Positions 5,705 to 5,830 of a stretch of DNA of 5,830 nt are shown here, in pieces. This DNA is from Myxococcales bacterium (GTDB lineage: Bacteria > Myxococcota > Bradymonadia > UBA7976 > UBA1532). Numbering within the stretch: position 1 is the stretch's first letter; every line of letters starts with the position of its first letter. The stretch covers positions 1-5,830 of the forward strand of contig JAGQJJ010000293.1 in the NCBI GenBank assembly GCA_020430675.1, read 5' to 3'. Under the pieces are notes generated by a model. That model had not been told where the DNA came from, did no database searches, and worked only from the letters and a program-made list of their open reading frames with translations. A program made the position numbers and the translations under genes.

Positions 5705-5830
5705 TGGGGCTTTGGGATCGCATCACCAACATCTTCCGCGGGGGGGCCCCCGAAGACGGCCAGGCGCCCGAGGAGATGCCTGAAGAGGCGCCCGCCGCCG
5801 CGGCGCCGACGCCCGCGCCCGAGCCGCCGA
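5704..5830 (+). CDS. Unrecognised protein, N-terminal 42 residues (cut by right window edge)
   Basis: An open frame starts at ATG 5704, sharing one base with the DUF2997 stop (TGATG), and stays open to the window end. The first dozen residues, MGLWDRITNIFRG, form a likely amphipathic helix of the kind that binds membranes or a partner (similar in look to the starts of PspA/Vipp1-type proteins, which is only a resemblance). From residue 15 on the chain is low-complexity and rich in Ala, Pro and Glu (APEDGQAPEEMPEEAP, then Ala/Pro repeats), so a disordered linker leads to a domain outside the window. It belongs to the rightward operon by spacing. A G7C5 tract covers codons 13-16. The family cannot be named from this fragment. 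Confidence 0.7.
   Translation, partial: MGLWDRITNIFRGGAPEDGQAPEEMPEEAPAAAAPTPAPEPP

Overview
This window looks like a chromosomal stretch from a GC-rich bacterium with long, closely packed genes. Non-coding sequence is almost confined to one divergent intergenic region (about 1408-1556). The gene mix (FHA plus coiled coil, pentapeptide repeats, TPR-like protein, Ala/Pro-rich linkers) resembles a myxobacterial, bradymonad or similar deltaproteobacterial-type genome. That placement is an inference from style and is not proved here.

Left part (1-1407, minus strand): a leftward operon of three genes. In transcription order they are a pentapeptide-repeat protein, a 170-residue protein of unknown family with a disordered C-terminal half, and a TPR-like protein cut by the left edge. 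The first pair overlaps by 14 bases and the second pair is 9 bases apart.

Middle (1408-1556): a divergent promoter region. It holds a good rightward sigma70-type promoter (TTGAGT, 17-base spacer, TATAGT), a clear Shine-Dalgarno for the first rightward gene, and a weaker leftward promoter candidate.

Right part (1557-5830, plus strand): a tight rightward operon of five genes with gaps or overlaps of 1 to 10 bases. It encodes an FHA-domain protein with a very long coiled coil, a Ycf46-type AAA+ ATPase, a Ycf35-type DUF1257 protein, a small DUF2997 protein, and the N-terminus of an unrecognised protein running off the right edge. Ycf46, Ycf35 and DUF2997 are best known from cyanobacteria and plastids, where their molecular role is still poorly understood. 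Here they form one translationally coupled unit headed by a phosphothreonine-recognition (FHA) coiled-coil protein, with nothing photosynthetic in view. The working inference is an AAA+ remodelling machine whose two small partners act as substrate, adaptor or cofactor proteins, with the FHA protein linking it to Ser/Thr phosphorylation or to a scaffold. This poorly characterised module is the most interesting content of the window. No RNA genes, insertion sequences or CRISPR arrays were seen.
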